This document shows, piece after piece, positions 16,175 through 24,904 of a DNA stretch of 64,000 bases. Location of the stretch: NCBI GenBank assembly GCA_000720375.1, contig JOAA01000030.1, positions 40,579-104,578 on the forward strand, written 5' to 3'. The notes below the pieces were generated by a model. It ran no database searches, was not told where the DNA came from, and was given only the letters and a program-made list of their open reading frames with translations. The stretch's first letter is position 1. Each line of letters begins with the position of its first letter. The position numbers and the translations under genes were made by a program. The stretch comes from Rhodococcus rhodnii. Its GTDB lineage: Bacteria > Actinomycetota > Actinomycetes > Mycobacteriales > Pseudonocardiaceae.

Positions 16175-19100
16175 ATGCAGATATATCAGCCGATGTTGTT
16201 CGTGGGACTGGGCGGCACCGGCTGCCGGATCGGCGCGGAACTGGAACGCAGGCTCCGCGAGGAGCTGTGCGGGCCGGACGGCAACGCGCTGCGGGAGCGG
16301 ATGCCGGGCGAGACCATGCTGCCCTACCAACTGCCCGGGTCTTTACAGTTCCTCTACGCCGATCTTGCCGAGGACGAGTTCGGGCACATCGAGTCCAGGG
16401 TGGTGCCTGGCCCCAGCCACCTGCCCGCCGCCGAGCGCACGTACACCATGGTGCGGGAACTGGTTCCGCCGTACGACACCTATCCAGAGGTGGCGCGCAG
16501 TCTTCGGCTAAGCGCGTCGTCGGTGATCGACGACTGGCTCCCACCGCCGCAGGACGAACCAAGGGTTGGGCCGCTTGCCAAGGGAGCCGGCCAGTTTCCG
16601 ACGGTGGGTCGGGCGGCACTGTTCGAGACGTTCCGGTCGGGCCTTGCCCCGGCGCGGACCTCACTGCTGCGGGCCATCGGCCAGATCAGCAACTCCGGTG
16701 GCCAACTGTCCCGCTTGGGCGGCAGGCTACGGGACTCCGTGGACGTCTTCGTGGCGTTCTCGGTTGCCGGGGGCACCGGCGCCGGGCTGTTCTACGACTA
16801 CCTGCACCTGATCGGTGACACGCTCAACGAGCAGAGGTACAAGGCGCGGATCTTCCCGCTCGTGCTTATGCCGTCGGCGTTCCAGGAAGGACTAGGCGGC
16901 GGCAGGCCCGCGGAGCTCAACGCGGCTCGTTCCCTGCTGGACCTGTTCCGCCTCGTCGACGACCAGAACTCGCAAGTCGCGGGCACGGCGCTGGACCGCA
17001 AAGGTATCAGTGGTGCGCTGTCCGTGCGCTACCCGGGCGGCGACGAGATCCGCCTTCGTGCTTCGACTGTTCAGACAGCGTTCCTCTTCAGTTTGACCGC
17101 GGGTATGCACCGGGACGACCTGCACCGGTCGGTCGTCTCGCTGCTGCTGTCACTGATCGGAACCGACTTGCCCACGGAGACCGAGGGCGGGCAGTACATG
17201 GACCGGAACTTCCAGTCCTTTGCGGACAGTTTCATCAACAGCGCGGCTGAGCGTGGAGTTCCGGCGGCCACCGGGATCGGCAAACGCGGCGTCTCCACCA
17301 GCGCCGTCGCGTCGATGACGGTGCCGGTCGATGATCTCGCCGACATCGTCAGCTCACGTCTGCTCGCGGACGCCGTCAACGAGGCGGCCAACCCGGGCGG
17401 CAGCGCCGGGGAGAACAACCGGGATCTGGTCGTAAGGATGTTCCAGGACGCCAACATCGACCCGCTGTTGCAGCGGGCGCCGTTGCCGTTCACCTCACCG
17501 CAGGCGGTGGACGGCGGCGACGCGATCCTGGCCATGCTGAACACCCGCAAGCGGGCCATGGAGACCGGGCTGCAGTCGTTGGAGCAGACGCTTGTCCAGC
17601 AAGTGCCGGACTTGGCGGGCAAGTTCGACCCCGGTCGCGCCGTCACGATGATGATCGGCGAGACCGGCGTCTTCCGGCTCGCCCGGGTCTTGCTCGGCGA
17701 GCAGTCGCTGACAGATCCGTTGAGCAAGATGGGTTTCCTCAAGCTGGTCGAGAGCAGGCGTGCCGAACCAGCGGCGCCGCAGGGGATTCCGGTGGGTGGC
17801 CCGGCTCCGGATGTCCGGAAGGTGAAGTGGTGGAAGAAGGTTCGCTCCTCCGATCCGCTGGTGCGTGCCTCGATGAAACGCCAAGACGACTGGTACAAGT
17901 GGCGTGCGCAGCGGGCCTGGCACGCGGCGTGGGAGACCCAGGCGTCACGCTGGGAACGCAAACTGCGGACGACGGAGCGGGAGATCGTCGCGCTCGTAGA
18001 AGGTTTCCGTGAGCACGCGAGGACCGAGGACACCAGGTTCGCTCGTCGTGCCAAGGCGCTCTACGAGCCACGGGTCGGCGTGTCGTACCTCTTGCCGCGC
18101 CAGGGCCAACTGCTGGCTTTCCATGATGCCGTGCTACGCAGGCTGATTGCAGTCTACGCCGAGGAGAACCGGCTGCACCCCACTGCGACACCGGCGATGG
18201 TCCTCGACGCCATCGCCGGCCCGCAGGGGTGGAGCAACGTCCTCGCGAAGTTCCGGGAGTTCGGCAACACCGACGGGCCTGCGCGTGCCGTGGCGATGCT
18301 CCGCGACATGATCAAAACAGAGATCATCCGCCTGTTCCGCTACCGCGATGAGGCTACTCAGCCGCTGTTGCCGAGCCTGCACGATCTGCTCGCCGCCGCC
18401 GCGGGCCGCACCAACGGCATGGTCGCCGACGACGATCTGTCCCAGTTCACCGAGAAACTCGCCGGCCTTGTGCCAGGTGGGTTCGCGCCGAGCGGCGGCG
18501 GCAGGCTCAAGATTCTGTTCTCCTACCCGTCGCCCGCGGGTAAACGGGACGCCAATCTGGAGAAGTTCCTGCGCCAGGAGGTCAACCTGCCGCGTGAGAT
18601 CACCGCGATCCCGGAGTTCAGGCCGATCGACGCCGAGTCGATCGCGGTGGTGCTGTTCCGATCGTCGATGGGCCTGACCGAGGTGCCCGAGGTGCAGAAG
18701 GTACTGGTGCACTGGGCGGACGCGATCGGTGAGGGCCGCAAGAACGATTTCCTGCAGTGGCGGCAGCGTACTGGGTACCGCTTCGGCTACCTGGCCACGA
18801 CGGAGGAGGACCGCACCCGGATCCTGCATCACATCCTCTGCGCGGCTTGGAACGGCGACCTGCGCGTGAACGGGGACGTCTCCTCGCCGGAGTCGATCGA
18901 CCTGTACCTCGGCGACTCCGAGATCCACATGCGGCTCGACCTGACCCGCTACGCCCGGCTGTCGAGTTGGAACAGCCTGCTCAGTGAATACGAACGCTGG
19001 GTACTGGCCGACAACGAGCAGATCCGCAAGGACTTCTGCGAACGGCTGATGGAGGCCCGGCCCGCGGGTCTGGACGGCGACCTGCGAAACCCGTCCCCGC

Positions 19101-19324
19101 TGTTTCGCGCACTGGTCGAGCTCGCCGACGACCAGGCAGCCAGGACGGGGATGATGATGGCCGAGGGCAAGGCCTCCGGGCGACGCAAGCTGGAGGCCGT
19201 GCACGAGTTCTGGTCGAACACGTTCCCGGACGCGATGGCACTGGATTTCCGCGGCGCCGACGACGCACACCAGGACAACCTCGCCGACCTCTACAAGTGG
19301 TGGTGCAGTGAGCAACCACAGTGA
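16175..19324 (+). CDS. Tubulin-like domain protein
   Basis: 1049 residues with AGGAGG at 16162-16167. The N-terminus FVGLGGTGCRIG (residues 9-20) and the loop AGGTGAGLFYDY (near 199) are the nucleotide-binding glycine loops of the bacterial tubulin-like family, corresponding to GGGTGSG of tubulin/FtsZ. No signal peptide or membrane helix is visible, so it is cytoplasmic. The C-terminal half is helical and charged (RAWHAAWETQASRWERKL) with no known domain. It probably binds GTP and may form filaments; that has not been shown by sequence. It overlaps the next gene by 17 bp. Such long tubulin-like proteins are usually found beside vWA genes in actinobacteria, as here. Confidence 0.85.
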   Translation: MQIYQPMLFVGLGGTGCRIGAELERRLREELCGPDGNALRERMPGETMLPYQLPGSLQFLYADLAEDEFGHIESRVVPGPSHLPAAERTYTMVRELVPPYDTYPEVARSLRLSASSVIDDWLPPPQDEPRVGPLAKGAGQFPTVGRAALFETFRSGLAPARTSLLRAIGQISNSGGQLSRLGGRLRDSVDVFVAFSVAGGTGAGLFYDYLHLIGDTLNEQRYKARIFPLVLMPSAFQEGLGGGRPAELNAARSLLDLFRLVDDQNSQVAGTALDRKGISGALSVRYPGGDEIRLRASTVQTAFLFSLTAGMHRDDLHRSVVSLLLSLIGTDLPTETEGGQYMDRNFQSFADSFINSAAERGVPAATGIGKRGVSTSAVASMTVPVDDLADIVSSRLLADAVNEAANPGGSAGENNRDLVVRMFQDANIDPLLQRAPLPFTSPQAVDGGDAILAMLNTRKRAMETGLQSLEQTLVQQVPDLAGKFDPGRAVTMMIGETGVFRLARVLLGEQSLTDPLSKMGFLKLVESRRAEPAAPQGIPVGGPAPDVRKVKWWKKVRSSDPLVRASMKRQDDWYKWRAQRAWHAAWETQASRWERKLRTTEREIVALVEGFREHARTEDTRFARRAKALYEPRVGVSYLLPRQGQLLAFHDAVLRRLIAVYAEENRLHPTATPAMVLDAIAGPQGWSNVLAKFREFGNTDGPARAVAMLRDMIKTEIIRLFRYRDEATQPLLPSLHDLLAAAAGRTNGMVADDDLSQFTEKLAGLVPGGFAPSGGGRLKILFSYPSPAGKRDANLEKFLRQEVNLPREITAIPEFRPIDAESIAVVLFRSSMGLTEVPEVQKVLVHWADAIGEGRKNDFLQWRQRTGYRFGYLATTEEDRTRILHHILCAAWNGDLRVNGDVSSPESIDLYLGDSEIHMRLDLTRYARLSSWNSLLSEYERWVLADNEQIRKDFCERLMEARPAGLDGDLRNPSPLFRALVELADDQAARTGMMMAEGKASGRRKLEAVHEFWSNTFPDAMALDFRGADDAHQDNLADLYKWWCSEQPQ

Positions 19325-21503
19325 ACCCCTGGTCCGGGTGCTGGACATCCGGCGCGACGGTCCCGACATGTCCTTTTTGGACAAGCTGGACCGGGTGACC
19401 GCGCAGCGGCGTGGCCTTGTCGACAGGGTTGTCGTGATCGACAACACCCATTCGTTGCTGGACAACCACCTTAGATTTCAGCGGCTGGTCTCGTTGCGTC
19501 AGGTTCGAGCCGTGATCTGTGTGGCGGTCGGCCCCATCGACGACGGCGAAGTCGCGCTGCGGCAGTCGGCGGCGTTGCAGACCGCCGGTGTCACGCTGTG
19601 GGTCGGCGACGAATGGGGCAGCAGATGGGCGGGTGGCACCGATCGGCCGCGGCCGATCACCAACGGCCCGCCCGCGCTGCCGGACCTGATCATCGCCTTG
19701 AGCGACAGGGGAGTTTTCGACGAGGTCTTCGAGGCCGTCCGGCTTGTGCCGTACCAGGCGGCGTGTCCGGGGCTTGACGTCATCCGCCCGGCGGCGGACG
19801 CCGCCGAACTGCGGTTCCTGCGGGCGAAGGCGTTGGATGAGTTCGTCCGGCACAGCTTGACTGGCCCGGTCACCTCACCCGTGCAGGTCAAGCGGCATGA
19901 CGTCGATCCAGGGCAGGCTGTGATCGCGTCCGATTCACCTCTCGAGGAGAGCAAGCAGGCGTTGCGTCGTGCGATCGACGCGATGGCGGCGGCTGCCGCC
20001 GCGGCGCCGGGCTTCCAGGCGCTGCTGACGGGCCGTCCACGCGTCGACACCGCCGCGGCAGTGGCGGCGTTCGACAACCATCTGGCCCAGATCGACGAGC
20101 TGCTTACGTTGCTGGACAATGAATCTGCGGGACAGGGTTCGGCGGACCGGCTGCGCGGGTTCGGCATCCATCCTGTCGAACCGTCCGACAATCCCGCACT
20201 GGCAACCGAATTGCGTGAGCTCGTGGCCACCGGCCTGCGGGACGGTCGTTCGCTGCGCGACTTGGCCGCTGACCTGCGTCGGATATCGAACCAGAGCGGG
20301 CAAGGAGGGAGCGGGCAGGCACGCGCCGAACTGGCTGCAGCGGCGGCAAGCCTGCCGTCCCGGACGTACGGACCGGCGGGTCCCGCGATCTGGCCGGTGC
20401 CGATGACCGCGATGGCCTTGCTGACCGGATTCGTTACCGCAGCGGCGACCTGGTTGGCCTCGTCGAGCTTGGCAGGCGGCGCCGTTGGCCTGGTGTGGGC
20501 CGCCCTGATTGCGTTGTTCGTCTGGCGGCTGCCCGGGTGGGTGCCGTCCGGGCAGCGGCGGTCGGACTGGGCGGCAATCGCTGGCGGCCCAGTCATTGCA
20601 GCGATCGGCGTCCTCGTGGGGTCGCTCCTTCCGTCGGCCGGCGTACCCGATGAGGGGGTCGTGATCGTTGTGGCTGCCGCTGTCGTCGTCGCATTCGGCG
20701 CGACGGCAGCGGCATGGCGCTACACCATCGGCCGATGGACGCGGACCCTGCGGGTGGTCAAGACGCGGGAGCTTGCCGCGCGGGTGTGGTCCATTGTGGA
20801 GAAGAGAGTCCGGGACCGTGCCGATTCCCTGCGGCGCGGACGGCGGTTGTCGGACGCCACGATGTTGCTCGCCGCCGGAGTCAACACGCTGGGCCAGGTC
20901 TACAGCGAAAGGGTCGCCCGGGATCGCCCGCCCGAGCAGACCTCGCATGGCACCGCCATGGCCGAGTTGCTGACCGTACTGCGCGGCGATCTGGTCTCGC
21001 TGGCCGTGCGTGCCCTCGACGACTACCTGCTCGTGGTTGGCACCGACTCGCCGTTGACCACCACCGATCCCGACGCGCTGCGCGTTACAGCGGAGCGTGA
21101 TCTCTCGGAGTACCAGGACTTTCTCGACCGGCACGGCGTCCACAACAGACCGCCGATGGTGGGTGAGAGCAGTGCCCGAGAGGCGCTGAGCCGCGCGCTG
21201 TGGCGGTCGGACGCGGGCCGCCGTCTGCTGCGCAGCGACGGCCGTGAAGAGCTCGTGCAGCTTTGCCAGGCCGGCGATGTCCGAGCGCTCAACGTGGCAT
21301 GGAAGGACATCCACGTGCTGCGTTTCGCGCCCGCCGCCGTCCAGCACATCGTGTCTGACGGGCCAGCGTCGGCCGACGTCATCGCTACCGGCCTCGACAT
21401 GATCGGCCTGCTGCGGCTGATCCCGCTTGGCGCGGGCCGGGTGGTGCACGAGCAACCGACCTATACCGAAACCGACCGACCGATGGACGGCACCCGTGAC
21501 TGA
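19308..21503 (+). CDS. Four-TM membrane protein with cytoplasmic N- and C-terminal domains, family unknown
   Basis: 731 residues, GTG start inside the end of the tubulin-like gene. The N-terminal 160 residues look like an alpha/beta fold (VVVIDNTHSLLD, VRAVICVAVG, GVTLWVGDEW). A helical region follows. Four hydrophobic segments lie between about 363 and 476 (near VPMTAMALLTGFV, VGLVWAALIALFVW, GGPVIAAIGVLVG, VVIVVAAAVVVAFG). The C-terminal 250 residues are soluble. No catalytic motif is recognised. Its fixed place between the tubulin-like and pseudokinase genes suggests it anchors the complex to the membrane. Overlap with the next gene is 8 bp. Confidence 0.75.
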   Translation: MSNHSEPLVRVLDIRRDGPDMSFLDKLDRVTAQRRGLVDRVVVIDNTHSLLDNHLRFQRLVSLRQVRAVICVAVGPIDDGEVALRQSAALQTAGVTLWVGDEWGSRWAGGTDRPRPITNGPPALPDLIIALSDRGVFDEVFEAVRLVPYQAACPGLDVIRPAADAAELRFLRAKALDEFVRHSLTGPVTSPVQVKRHDVDPGQAVIASDSPLEESKQALRRAIDAMAAAAAAAPGFQALLTGRPRVDTAAAVAAFDNHLAQIDELLTLLDNESAGQGSADRLRGFGIHPVEPSDNPALATELRELVATGLRDGRSLRDLAADLRRISNQSGQGGSGQARAELAAAAASLPSRTYGPAGPAIWPVPMTAMALLTGFVTAAATWLASSSLAGGAVGLVWAALIALFVWRLPGWVPSGQRRSDWAAIAGGPVIAAIGVLVGSLLPSAGVPDEGVVIVVAAAVVVAFGATAAAWRYTIGRWTRTLRVVKTRELAARVWSIVEKRVRDRADSLRRGRRLSDATMLLAAGVNTLGQVYSERVARDRPPEQTSHGTAMAELLTVLRGDLVSLAVRALDDYLLVVGTDSPLTTTDPDALRVTAERDLSEYQDFLDRHGVHNRPPMVGESSAREALSRALWRSDAGRRLLRSDGREELVQLCQAGDVRALNVAWKDIHVLRFAPAAVQHIVSDGPASADVIATGLDMIGLLRLIPLGAGRVVHEQPTYTETDRPMDGTRD

Positions 21504-22455
21504 GATATCCGAATCGGTGGTTCTCGTCGGACGCACTCTCACCGGCCGGACCAACAGCTGGGAGATCAAGGGCGACCAGTTGATCGCCATGCCCGGCTCG
21601 GAACTGGTCAGCCAACGAGTGCGCACTGTGGACGGTACGACGCTGGTCCGCCGTAGCCTGCCGGACGAGCTGGACGACGCGAAACGCCTATTGCTGGACA
21701 ACGAGATCCGCGCGCTCGCCAGGCTCACTCACGCCTTCCCGGCGACAGGGCCGTTCCCGGCATTGGTCGGCTACGACATGGACAGCCCGGATCCATGGGC
21801 GCTGACGGCCGACTGGCGTGGCGTGCCCGCGTCCGATGTGGTCGGTGGCCTGCTACGGGCCGGCCTCGAACAGTTCGCGGGCTCGCTGTTCCAGGCCGTC
21901 GCGTACCTCGGCACGGTCGAGGTGGTGCACACCGCTTTACGGCTGGACTCGCTCTACCTGGACGGGACCTCCCCGCAGATCGTGACCTTCGAGCACGCCG
22001 CGTTCTTCGGTGAGCCCAGGGATGACGGGCGCGGTCCCGCCCTGGCACAGCACGACGTGCTGGCCGCCGGGAAGGTGCTCTACGAAGCGTTCACCGGCGT
22101 GGCCGCGCCGCCTGGCCGAGTGGACCTGGCCGATGTGGCGTGGCTCGGCGCACGGCTGCCGGACGTATTCGGTGAGCTGAACGCCCGCCCGTCGGCGATC
22201 GATGTCGTGCAGCGCCTGGGGACGGGGGCCGTGCCCGTGCCGGCCGTCCACGACGAGCTGAGGGCGGGCCGGGCCGAATTCGACGAGGCCCGCCAACGCA
22301 AGATGCCACCACAACCGGAAACGGTCAGGACGTTCCCGGTGCGACCGCCTCAGCAGAAGGTGAAACTCCCGGCACATAACCGGGTGCTCCTGATCGCAGG
22401 CGCTCTCGTGGTGATCGCTCTGCTGGTCTTTGTCATCGTGGGAGGGTTGTCGTGA
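21496..22455 (+). CDS. Membrane-anchored protein-kinase-like pseudokinase
   Basis: 319 residues from the GTG at 21496, which overlaps the upstream stop. The N-lobe is recognisable (LVRRSLPDELDD and NEIRALARL with the alpha-C Glu). The expected HRD loop reads HTALRLDSLYLDG and the DFG position reads FEHAAFFGEP, so the catalytic Asp and the metal-binding Asp appear lost. A single C-terminal helix (LLIAGALVVIALLVFVIVG, residues 298-317) anchors it with the kinase fold in the cytoplasm. It probably acts as a binding scaffold or nucleotide sensor rather than an enzyme. Assignment rests on motif layout, not on a search. It overlaps the next gene by 4 bp (GTGA). Confidence 0.65.
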   Translation: MTEISESVVLVGRTLTGRTNSWEIKGDQLIAMPGSELVSQRVRTVDGTTLVRRSLPDELDDAKRLLLDNEIRALARLTHAFPATGPFPALVGYDMDSPDPWALTADWRGVPASDVVGGLLRAGLEQFAGSLFQAVAYLGTVEVVHTALRLDSLYLDGTSPQIVTFEHAAFFGEPRDDGRGPALAQHDVLAAGKVLYEAFTGVAAPPGRVDLADVAWLGARLPDVFGELNARPSAIDVVQRLGTGAVPVPAVHDELRAGRAEFDEARQRKMPPQPETVRTFPVRPPQQKVKLPAHNRVLLIAGALVVIALLVFVIVGGLS

Positions 22456-23549
22456 CCGCGAGCACCACCAAACCGGCCGGGAAGAAGGTCACCTGTCCAA
22501 CCTGTCTCGACACATTCGTGTGGGACGAGAGCGAACCGCTGGAGTACTCCCCGAGGGACGGCAAGTACAAACCAGCCGAGCCACCCGCCGCGGGCAACCC
22601 GGAGAAGGAGAAAGACGCTCGCCGCAGATGGTACGTGCGATGTCCCAATCCGTCGCACGACAGTCCGGAACACCACCTGCCGGTGATGTACGCCGACTAC
22701 AACGACCCGCTCGTGGTCGCGCTCGTCGGCAGGCCGAGGTCGGGCAAGACACATCTGGTCGTCGCGATGATCAGGGAACTGCTGCACAGTCCCGCAGCGG
22801 GCCGGGCCGGGCTGCGCGCGCACGCCCTGGACTATTACCAGCACGTCACCTTCAAGCGGAACTACCTCGACCCGTTCGAGAACGGCCAGCGGCTGCCGGG
22901 AACCCGTAACGAGGCAGGCACGTATCTCGCCTCCCTGGTCGTGGAGTGCGGGCAGGTCAAACGGCCGTTGGTGTTCTTCGACGTGGCCGGCGAGGACTTC
23001 CGCAACTCGGAGAACACCAGACTCACCCGGTTCCTGGTCAACGCGGGCGCGCTGCTGTTCGTCGAGGACGCGCCGCACGTGTTCCGCAACTCCGCCGAAG
23101 AGCGCGACCTGCGTGACGATCCATCACTTACCGGCCCGGTCAGGGCGACCAACGAGTTCGTGTGGGAAGCCGTCAGCAGACTGCCGTCGGGCGGACGCCA
23201 CCTGCCGACGGCGATCGCACTGACCAAATCGGACCGGCTGCGCTACGTCCGTCCGGTCGACAGGTGGATCCGGCACGATCCCGGCGGCCAAGTGTCACCC
23301 GAGCAACTGCTTGCTGAGAGCAGGGATCTCTACGCGCTGCTCAGCGCGGGTTCGAGCTCGATGGTCAAGCTCTACCACGAGTTCGAGCGCTGCACCATGC
23401 ACTTCGTGTCGGCCACCGGCAGCGCGGTGGCCAACGACGACAGGTTCCCGGTCGGTATCCGGCCGCTGCGGGTGCTCACGCCGTTGCTCGCCCTGTTCGC
23501 CATGTCCGGTGTGATCACCGGGCCGCAGGTCGACTTGGTGGGTAGATGA
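22452..23549 (+). CDS. Zinc-ribbon P-loop GTPase-like protein (double-GTPase type)
   Basis: 365 residues. A zinc ribbon is formed by CPTC (15-18) and CPNPSH (near 65). The GTPase core follows: G1 GRPRSGKTH (near 94), G3 VFFDVAGED (near 175) and G4 ALTKSD (near 256). This order and the DVAGE motif match the TRAFAC-type GTPases predicted in bacterial conflict systems, where they pair with a GTPase-associated protein, as the next gene appears to be. Cytoplasmic, no membrane helix. It should switch the system by GTP binding and hydrolysis. Starts with GTG overlapping the pseudokinase stop and ends in an ATGA overlap. Confidence 0.75.
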   Translation: MTASTTKPAGKKVTCPTCLDTFVWDESEPLEYSPRDGKYKPAEPPAAGNPEKEKDARRRWYVRCPNPSHDSPEHHLPVMYADYNDPLVVALVGRPRSGKTHLVVAMIRELLHSPAAGRAGLRAHALDYYQHVTFKRNYLDPFENGQRLPGTRNEAGTYLASLVVECGQVKRPLVFFDVAGEDFRNSENTRLTRFLVNAGALLFVEDAPHVFRNSAEERDLRDDPSLTGPVRATNEFVWEAVSRLPSGGRHLPTAIALTKSDRLRYVRPVDRWIRHDPGGQVSPEQLLAESRDLYALLSAGSSSMVKLYHEFERCTMHFVSATGSAVANDDRFPVGIRPLRVLTPLLALFAMSGVITGPQVDLVGR

Positions 23550-24904
23550 GCTGGCACAACGAAGACAGCACGGTCGAGCAGATCCTCTTCGGATTGACCG
23601 CGCACGGCGGGATCGGCCCGGTGGACTGGTCGGGCGGCCTGAGGCAGCAGGACGTGCACGACTGGGACGCTCGGCTCAACCGGTACAACCGGCTGTCGCC
23701 GACCTACATCCAGTCCGAGCAGTGGGTGCCGGACGAGGCGTTCTCCTACTTCGAGTACCCGGACGGCTCGGCGGCGCTACTGGCCCGCTTCCGTTCGGGG
23801 GAGGTTGGCCGGAACAACTCGCACGCCTTGATCGGCCCGGCGCGGGCGCTCGCCCCGTACGCCCTGTATCTGTCCGATTGGGACGGTTGGCGGCGTGAGC
23901 CCGTCCGTGGGCAACTTTCCCCAGCCAGCCGGGAAAAGTGGGCGCAACTGGTGGCGAGGTGGCAAGACTCCGCGTTGCTCAGCGCAGGGGAGTACCGTGC
24001 CCCGTTGAGAAACCTGGTGCGGGCGGTACTCGCGACGGAGCCGACGTATTTCGCGGTGCTCAACCACCCGCGTCCGCTTCCGTTGCTGACACTCGCCCGT
24101 GGCGTGCTGGGTCCGGTACTGCCCGACTTCCCTTGGACATTCTCGACCTACGAGGTGTCGGACACCAGTTCCGAGGCCTCACCCCAGATACCGGGGGCGC
24201 CACGGTTCTGGTGCGTGCGATCCCGGCCGGATTCTGGACTGACCGAACGCCACCGGGTCGAAGTCGACGAGCCGATCAACGACGATGATTACGCCGCGCT
24301 GGCGATGGAACTGGTCGATGCCTATCTGAAGGACCCCAGCCAGTTCGAGGCCGACGTGAACCGCAAGCTGGCACACAGCCGAGGCCACGCGGAGCGGGTC
24401 GCCGATCTGCTGAACGGTACGCGGCCGCCCATGTGGAGCCAGCCCGTCTACCGATCCGAGCCACCGATGCAGCAGTACGCGCCCCGGCCGGCCCACGAGC
24501 CTCAGCCACTGCGGCCGAACCCCGAGCCGTGGACGGGGGCAGGCATGTACGGCAACCCCCAACCCGCACAGCCTGTGGTGGGGAACCGAGGAAGGCGTTC
24601 CGCCGGTCCGGTTGACGTGCACGGCATTCTCGACCTGCTCGCCAGGGACGACCTGCCCCTCGTGGCACGCCAGTCGTACGTCAGGGACCTGCACAGGCTA
24701 TGGGACGACGATGACGGGCACTACCAGAATTTCGACAAGATGCTGCGTAGGTTCGAAGCGCGCCTGCGGCTGCAGGGCCTGGCGCTTGCGATCGCCGTAC
24801 TGATCAGCGTTCTCACCGCCTTCCTGACCTGGGTGTTCTGGCCGTCGCCGGTGTCCTCGCCGTCATCGCAGGGCATCACGGTCACCGAGGGCGGTGGGCG
24901 GTGA
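23546..24904 (+). CDS. GTPase-associated (GAP1-like) protein with C-terminal membrane helix
   Basis: 452 residues. The N-terminal 230 residues (LFGLTAHGGIGPVDWSGG, then FSYFEYPDGSAALLARF and NSHALIGPARAL) have the layout of the GAP1-N domain that accompanies such GTPases. A proline-rich linker (about 285-350) is followed by a small helical domain (VDVHGILDLLARDDLPLVA) that could act as an adaptor. A single helix (LALAIAVLISVLTAFLTWVF, near 412) places the last 20 residues outside. It probably regulates or couples the GTPase encoded just upstream. The GAP1 assignment is from memory of the family pattern and needs a profile search. Confidence 0.6.
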   Translation: MSWHNEDSTVEQILFGLTAHGGIGPVDWSGGLRQQDVHDWDARLNRYNRLSPTYIQSEQWVPDEAFSYFEYPDGSAALLARFRSGEVGRNNSHALIGPARALAPYALYLSDWDGWRREPVRGQLSPASREKWAQLVARWQDSALLSAGEYRAPLRNLVRAVLATEPTYFAVLNHPRPLPLLTLARGVLGPVLPDFPWTFSTYEVSDTSSEASPQIPGAPRFWCVRSRPDSGLTERHRVEVDEPINDDDYAALAMELVDAYLKDPSQFEADVNRKLAHSRGHAERVADLLNGTRPPMWSQPVYRSEPPMQQYAPRPAHEPQPLRPNPEPWTGAGMYGNPQPAQPVVGNRGRRSAGPVDVHGILDLLARDDLPLVARQSYVRDLHRLWDDDDGHYQNFDKMLRRFEARLRLQGLALAIAVLISVLTAFLTWVFWPSPVSSPSSQGITVTEGGGR

